NCBI GenBank assembly: GCA_004151065.3
Contig: NWUY0300096227.1
Span: forward strand, 1-12,261
Direction of reading: 5' to 3'
Source of the DNA: Larix sibirica
Lineage: Eukaryota > Streptophyta > Pinopsida > Pinales > Pinaceae
Length of the DNA: 12,261 bases
Part shown: piece after piece, positions 7,380-12,261 of the stretch
Position numbering within the stretch: the stretch's first letter is position 1
Layout: each line of letters starts with the position of its first letter
Translations under genes and position numbers: made by a program
The notes under the pieces: model-generated
What the model was told of the DNA's origin: nothing
Databases searched by the model: none
Seen by the model: the letters and a program-made list of their open reading frames with translations, nothing else

Positions 7380-10240
7380 TCGAGTAAAAAATGTTATTGT
7401 TCAACAATTGAGGGTAGTACATCATTATCCGAGCTTCTTTTTTAATGAGGAAGGTAAGCGAATTGTGGATCCAGTCACTTTGCATTAAATAAAGAGGACT
7501 GGCTAAATTTGTTGAATCCAAAAGTTCAGGACATGATGGGTGGTATATAGAGTTTTGCTTGGACTTTTTCTATTTAGTTGGGCTTGATCTTCTGAAAATG
7601 GTGAAGGATTATCAACTATAGGAGAAGGTAGGAGGAGCCTTAAATGATACATTTATAGCTCTTATTCCAAAGAGATCAATACTTCTTCTTTCAAGGAATT
7701 AAAACCTATCTCGTTATGTAATCTGGTCTATAATCTTATTGCTAAAATTATAGCTATCCATATTAAAAAAAAGCATGTATGAGGGTGTGTCTAAGGAGAA
7801 ATTTGGTTTTACAAAGAATAGGTAGATTCTAGATGTTGTAGGGGTTGCTCAAGAAGGGTTTCACTCTATGAAAATAAAAAAGCTAGAATCTTTGTTCCTC
7901 AAGTTGGATTTAGTTAAAGCCTTTGACAAGATCGATTGGTCCTTTTTAAGATTCATTTTGTTGCAGATGGGATTAAGTTTAGATGCAACAAATTGGATTA
8001 TGGGTTGTGTATCTTCTTAAAATTTTGTTTTTCTTATAAATGGCCATCCTTCATATTTTTTTAAGAGCTCGAGGGGTCTTAGGCAAGGGTGTTCGGTGTC
8101 CCCTCTCCTATTTTTGTTAGTGGTGGAAGTGCTCGATTAAATGATCTCTCGGGCTAATCATAAACGAAATCCGTAGGCATCAAGATATCTACAAATCATA
8201 ACCTTTCTCATCTATTATTTGTTGATGGCATGCTTATTTTTTGTTCAAGGAACATGTTGGAATGGATTCATCTCAAGTACATTTTATAGGTTTTTTGTGA
8301 AAATTCTGGAATGGTTAGTGGTGATAAGTCCCTTTTTTTTAGAATGAATTATCCAAGGTCGTGTTGGATCAGATAAAAATAGTATTTACTTTCAAAATGG
8401 AACCTTTGGATAATGGTTTTAAATATTTAGGCTATTATTGTAATCCAAATAAATACAAGAAGGAGGATTGGTTATGTCTTGTTAAAAAATTGGAGAAACA
8501 AAATTGATCTCTGGTGCTATAGATGGCTATCTTTAGGAGGAAGGGTAATTTTGATTGAATCTATTTTGGAAATCATTCCTGTATTTTGGTTATCTTTAGA
8601 AAAAAATCCTAAAGGCATTTTGGATAGGATCAGGAAAAAATGCTTCTCATTTCTCTAGTCTGGGAATAACAATAAGGACAAGTACCACTTGGTCAAATGC
8701 AATACTCTAGTGAGACCAAAAAAGGAAGGCAGTAGGGGTTGTAAAAAATATCTTTTGATTTGGTAAATCTCTTGCATCGAAGAGTCTCTCGAGATGCTTT
8801 TTTGACAATTATCTGTGGGGTTGTGTTATCCATGACAAATCTTTTAAAGGAAAATCAATTGTTGATTGGATTCAGGATTCTTCTAAGGCTAATTCTAAGA
8901 TCTCAAACTCTTGGAAGGTTCCGAGTTCATCATTTTTTGTGATCGGGAATTGGGTTTCCTAGAAAATAGGAAATGTCACCAATGTTCTTATCGGAGAAGA
9001 TCCTTGGGTGGGTGGCGTTTTACAGTTTGAGTTATTTGTCCCTTTTATAGTTTCTCTTAAGTTTAAGGACTATTACACTTCATCAAATCTGGAAGTCAAG
9101 GGCTGAGTCTGTTGGAGTTCTAAATCGATTCAAGCTTCAGAGTATTAGTTTAATGATGACCAAGCTATCGAATGGAACCATTATTTAAAAGGGATAGATC
9201 TCTATATCATTTTCCTTTCCAATGATGAAGATCAGCTAGTATGGTCCTGGAATGAGGCTTCAGGACAGATAACTGCAAAGTTAGCTTGTGACTCTATTTT
9301 ATATGCTCAAAATGATGATAAATGGTGGTTTTCAATTCTATGGAAGTGGAATTGTCCCCTTAAAGTAAAATTGTTCATATGGTTGGTTTTAGCTAATAAG
9401 ATTCTTACTTTGGACAAATTTTGGTCCAAATAGATGCCTTTTATGTAGCTCAGACGAGGAGATAGTGAGTCATCTTTTTGTCCACTATTAATTTTCCCAA
9501 AAGAACTGGAAGGAGGTGAAATATGTTCTGAATATTGCTAGTTCAATGGTCTCTTGTTCTTTTAAATTTATTCCTCTAAGTGGTTTGCGGATCCCTCTTT
9601 GTCTGAACATAAAGATATTCCCTGCTTTATTATTTGGGGTATATGGCTTCACAAGAATCTTATGTTGTTTGAAACTAAACCCAAATATCATAATTTGGTG
9701 GTTCATAGGATACTGGGTGCTTATAAGAACTTTTACAAAGAATATCAGGTTGATATTTTGAGGAATAATTAGTTCCCCTCTGTTGATTGATATCTTTGAT
9801 GGAGGTTGTTAGTGTCAGAGTGGACTTTGTGGAGCTAGAATGGTCCTTCGACTTGAAGGAGGTCACTATTATAAGATCAATCTTGGAGGTGGGAATGGCA
9901 TAAATTCTAGAGTTGAGTTGTTGTCCCTTTGGAGAGTATTATTCTTTGCAAATCATCAAAATATTATGCACCTAAAAGTGTTTGGGGATTCCTAGGTCAT
10001 AATCAAAAGGGTTTCTAGGAGGGATCGACTAGAAGTGTTGAATTTGGATTAGTGGAACCAAGAACCAAACTTCTCCATTATTCCTTTCGGGAATTATCCC
10101 TTACTCATGTGCATATGGAATTCAATTCTATGGTAGATTCTCTATTGAAGGAAGCATTGAGGGAGCATGAAGGAAGTCTCTCCTTCATGGAGTTTCATAA
10201 TGATACTTTGATATCCAAAGGTTCTTTGCATATCTTCTAG
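7380..10240 (+). pseudogene. LINE ORF2 remnant (RT, zf-RVT, RNase H; no endonuclease seen)
   Basis: The polyprotein is spread over all three plus frames. Before RT lies a linker-like block (VHHYPSFFFNEEGKR, about 7417-7461) and SSGHDGWYIEF (usually SPGPDGW..EF). RT runs from about 7640 to 8245: GALNDTFIALIPK, ELKPISLCNLVYNLIAKIIA, KEKFGFTKNR-stop-ILDVVGVAQEG, LKLDLVKAFDKIDW (motif A Asp kept), [19 protein letters not shown], and HLLFVDGMLIF, where the catalytic FADD-type box reads VDG (8224-8229), so its second Asp is lost. Then come FKYLGYYCNPNKYKKEDW and the thumb region, and zf-RVT at about 9239-9500 (VWSWNEASGQITAK, LWKWNCPLKVKLFIWLVLAN, CLLC..HLFVHY, where the last Cys appears to be Tyr). 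RNase H spans about 9795-10165 with all four acidic positions: Asp 9798, Glu 9915, Asp 9987, Asp 10136. Stops include 7823, 8018, 8138, 9993 and 10050. The terminal TAG is at 10238. Confidence 0.85.
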
Positions 10241-10520
10241 TCTTTTCTTCTTTATGGCTTCTCAGGAGGTTGTTGGTTTCTATAGGTCTTTTTATTAGTC
10301 TTCAAGTCCTACCTTTTTTGTAAGAAGAAAGGGTAGTTTATGCATATGAAGGAGTAGTCCTTTTGGCTAGATTTTCAGCAAATCTATAAATTCTAATAGT
10401 ATGAAGTATTAGTTGGAAGGATGGTACATATTGGCCTAATGCAAGATATGAAAGATGTTGTAAGTCATTGTATACTTTGATTCTCTAGAATATCAGATAT
10501 ATGGTTTTTCTGTGGAAAAA
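10241..10520 (+). other. LINE 3' untranslated region and short A-tail
   Basis: About 280 bases follow the ORF2 stop codon. The segment contains GATGGTACATATTGGCCTAA and ends ATGGTTTTTCTGTGGAAAAAA, with a six-base A-run (10515-10520) abutting or overlapping the right target duplication. The short tail suggests shortening of the poly(A) by age. Confidence 0.75.
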
Positions 10521-10533
10521 AGGTGTAGAATCC
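10520..10533. repeat. Right 14-bp target duplication of LINE
   Basis: AAGGTGTAGAATCC repeats 5351-5364 exactly. The first A may belong to the LINE's A-tail. The sequence continues with host copy B (CAACCAATATC...), matching copy A's CAATCATC beyond its own GTGTAGAATCC. Confidence 0.88.
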
Positions 10534-11088
10534 CAACCAATATCATTTTTAAATTGGTTTTAGGTAACCATTATCAATTATGAGGTGTGGAATCTCAACC
10601 ATAATTTTTAGGTTGTTTTTCCTTTTACAAAATGTCATATTCATGGATAGAAAGAACACAAAGAAGCATAAAAGCATAATGTTCTATTACTTATATTAAC
10701 CATGGTTAAGCTTAAGGCACTTGTGGAGAACTTGTCTCCCAATGCCTTCCTAATACAGGAGCGGTTGTGAAAACATGATAGGCTATCTCTTGTTTGGCTA
10801 CATCACATCATCAATCAACCATTATAATTAAGTTCAATTAACCTATAAATTGTTTTTATGCGAAAAGTATCATTTCCATTTTAAAAGGTTATATTAATAT
10901 TAAATTTATCTTAACCCCAAATATATTAAGTATCAAACAGGTAAAAAAAACAATCTAATTACAAACGTTTAAAAAATAGTTCAAACATTAATATAATAAA
11001 ACAAATCATGATATTTTAATATTTTTAGAATTCTTTAGATTACGTTTACATAAATTCATGAAAAAATAATTCCATAAAAACAAAAAAA

Positions 11089-11128
11089 ATTTAACTTAAT
11101 AATAAAAAATTTAACTTTATAATAAAAT
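11089..11128. repeat. 20-bp tandem duplication in copy B
   Basis: ATTTAACTTAATAATAAAAA (11089) is followed directly by ATTTAACTTTATAATAAAAT (11109), two differences in 20. It lies in AT-rich sequence with no counterpart seen in copy A, so replication slippage is the simplest source. Confidence 0.6.
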
Positions 11129-11167
11129 ACAAACAAAAAATACTTATATTTAACCAAATTCCTAAAA

Positions 11168-11235
11168 AATAGATTCACATTGTAATCCCATATGCGTAAA
11201 ACAAATAGATTCACACTGTAATCCCATATGTGTGT
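11168..11235. repeat. 36-bp tandem duplication in copy B
   Basis: AATAGATTCACATTGTAATC with CCCATATGCGT recurs 36 bases later as AATAGATTCACACTGTAATC with CCCATATGTGT. The two units differ at only a couple of bases. Copy A has a single AGATTCACA at the aligned place (near 4885). The unit is much less diverged than A is from B, so it formed after the large duplication. Confidence 0.8.
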
Positions 11236-11613
11236 TGAATATTTTATTGGAGCACTATGAAGTTTAGATTTAGGACACTCCTATGGAAATTTGAAATAAA
11301 ATTGAGTAAATCTAAAAATCTTTTTATTCTATAATTTCTAAACTAAATGCAACATTATACTTATGTGTAATTTAAAATTATTATTAGATATTTAAATTAT
11401 AATTATAAATTGTTTTTAAATTGAATAAAGATAAGTTCTTTGTTATTATTTCTTAGAAGTTGGGTTAGAAATCCTTAAGAGAATACGCTAATGCAAAGAT
11501 CAATGATAAAACGTAGAACAACAATGAAATTTGTGCAACTTTACAAGTCTAAAGCACATAATGAATATTGCTAAAATTATGATCAATGCTCATGATATTC
11601 ATAATGAAATGAT

Positions 11614-11663
11614 AAAATTTGTATTGCAAAGGAGGTAGAAAATTTGTATTGCAAAGGAAGTCG
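11614..11663. repeat. 25-bp tandem duplication in copy B
   Basis: AAAATTTGTATTGCAAAGGA begins at 11614 and again at 11639, identical over 20 bases. Copy A has one version (AAAATTTGTAATGCAAAGAA, near 4990). The duplication is therefore specific to copy B and young. Confidence 0.85.
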
Positions 11664-11905
11664 AGAAAGAACGCTATTTCTTTTTTATTTATTTTTATCA
11701 TTTAACAAACTTTCAATATTGAAATAGTGTCCTAGACAATTCCTAATGTGTAATATTAAGAGGATTGCAAACATTTTAACTTATCATAATTATGGTGATT
11801 TAAAATTGTCCATTCTCTTAAATATTTTTGAAATTAGATAAACAAGTTATACTTTAAAATTTTCAAACTTAGGTAAACAATGATTTTAAAAAAAGAAGGT
11901 GTAAA

Positions 11906-12261
11906 CTAATTTTACATGATTCTTTTCCAAGAAAATATTTAGCAATTTTCATTTTTTTAAATGATTCATCCAAATTTTATAGAATAAAATTAATATACTT
12001 TAAAAATCACTAAAAAAATTTAGAACCCTTATAAAATTCTTAATTTTTAAAATATTTTTACAAGAATATCCTAAACATTTTATTTTATGGTTTACCATTT
12101 TAAGAATTAATAAGATTCTCCAAATTTTGACACTTTTGAATAACTATGTTTTTTAAAAGAAAAAAATATTAAAAAAATCTTATTAATTGAAAAAATTAAA
12201 AAGAATTATTAGTTTCATTATAATTAACAAAATTTATGGCCAACTCTACATAGAATAGATG
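11906..12261. other. AT-rich region, no gene seen
   Basis: Very AT-rich sequence with A and T runs and no open frame of note. Homology to copy A fades near 11900 and I see no feature beyond it. Confidence 0.5.

Larger units (their letters stand above)
5365..10520 (+). mobile_element. Degenerate plant LINE (L1-like, RNase H-bearing)
   Basis: This is a ~5.15-kb non-LTR retrotransposon in the plus direction: broken ORF1 (5381 to about 7340), broken ORF2 (about 7380-10240), a ~280-base 3' untranslated region, and a short A-run (10515-10520). A 14-bp target duplication brackets it and copy A shows the unoccupied site, so both edges are firm to within a few bases. Domain order is DUF4283-like, CCHC knuckle, reverse transcriptase, zf-RVT and RNase H, which is the plant L1 clade with acquired RNase H. 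The AP-endonuclease domain is not recognisable. Full elements of this type are usually around 6-7 kb, so the size fits an internal loss of about 1 kb. The first ATG lies only about 15 bases inside the left edge, so most of the 5' untranslated region is also missing. Numerous stops and frameshifts mean it cannot move itself. Confidence 0.9.
10521..11905. repeat. Copy B, right part, of ~1-kb duplication
   Basis: Homology to copy A resumes here at the level of 4250 and continues to about 5145. Landmarks: AAATGTCATATTCATGGA, AGCATAAAAGCATAATGTTC, ACATCATCAATCAACCATTA, ACTTGTCTC, CCATTTTAAAAGGTTATATT, AAATTCATGAAAAA, TTTAACCAAATTCC, AATGAATATTGCTAAAATTA and AATTTGTATTGCAAAGGA. Copy B has about 330 extra bases (roughly 11185-11520) that copy A lacks. 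It also has three short tandem duplications not found in copy A. It holds no gene. Confidence 0.7.

Noticed and set aside
9488-9866. Minus-strand open frames opposite LINE ORF2
   Set aside because: They lie between zf-RVT and RNase H on the wrong strand, with no family signal.
4131-11905. Copies A and B as the two LTRs of one element
   Set aside because: They are nearly adjacent with no gag-pol interior or primer-binding site between them once the LINE is removed, and the unit has no TG...CA ends I could define.
1-12261. CRISPR array, tRNA, rRNA, bacterial defence system or integrated virus
   Set aside because: No regularly spaced short repeats, cloverleaf-forming sequence or rRNA-like block was seen. 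Coding remnants are explained by a plant LINE, not by a bacterial or viral locus.

Overview
The window looks like AT-rich nuclear DNA from a seed plant. Three things point there: an intronless BYPASS1 (BPS1)-type gene, a plant-lineage LINE that carries its own RNase H domain, and a solo LTR with the TGTAATACC...TGTTACA ends common in plant Ty3/gypsy-like elements. The species cannot be fixed from this sequence; a gymnosperm is possible but unproven. No bacterial operon, CRISPR array, rRNA or tRNA was seen.

Layout. 1-787 is AT-rich flank. 788-1930 (minus) is the only intact protein gene, a 380-residue BPS1-like protein with a TATA-like promoter region at about 2012-2035. 2060-2683 is intergenic. 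2684-3798 is a probable solo LTR with an imperfect 5-bp target duplication. 3813-4225 holds two diverged copies of a ~213-bp tandem unit. 4131-5150 (copy A) and 5224-5364 plus 10521-about 11905 (copy B) are two direct copies of a ~1-kb noncoding segment. Copy B was later split by a ~5.15-kb LINE (about 5365-10520). 11906-12261 is AT-rich and featureless.

The LINE is clearly bounded. A 14-bp target duplication (5351-5364 = 10520-10533) flanks it, a short A-run ends it, and copy A supplies a paralogous unoccupied site. Inside are a broken ORF1 (DUF4283-like region plus CCHC zinc knuckle) and a broken ORF2 (reverse transcriptase, zf-RVT, RNase H). No recognisable endonuclease domain is present, and many stops and frameshifts make the element dead. 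Several stops fall where Gln or Arg codons are expected, which fits C-to-T decay of methylated DNA.

The genes do not form a pathway. The story is one host gene beside a stretch of nested repeats. I found no convincing undescribed functional system. The best leads are the dated nesting order, the endonuclease-less LINE, the duplicated noncoding segment, and a 48-bp in-frame tandem duplication in the BPS1-like gene.
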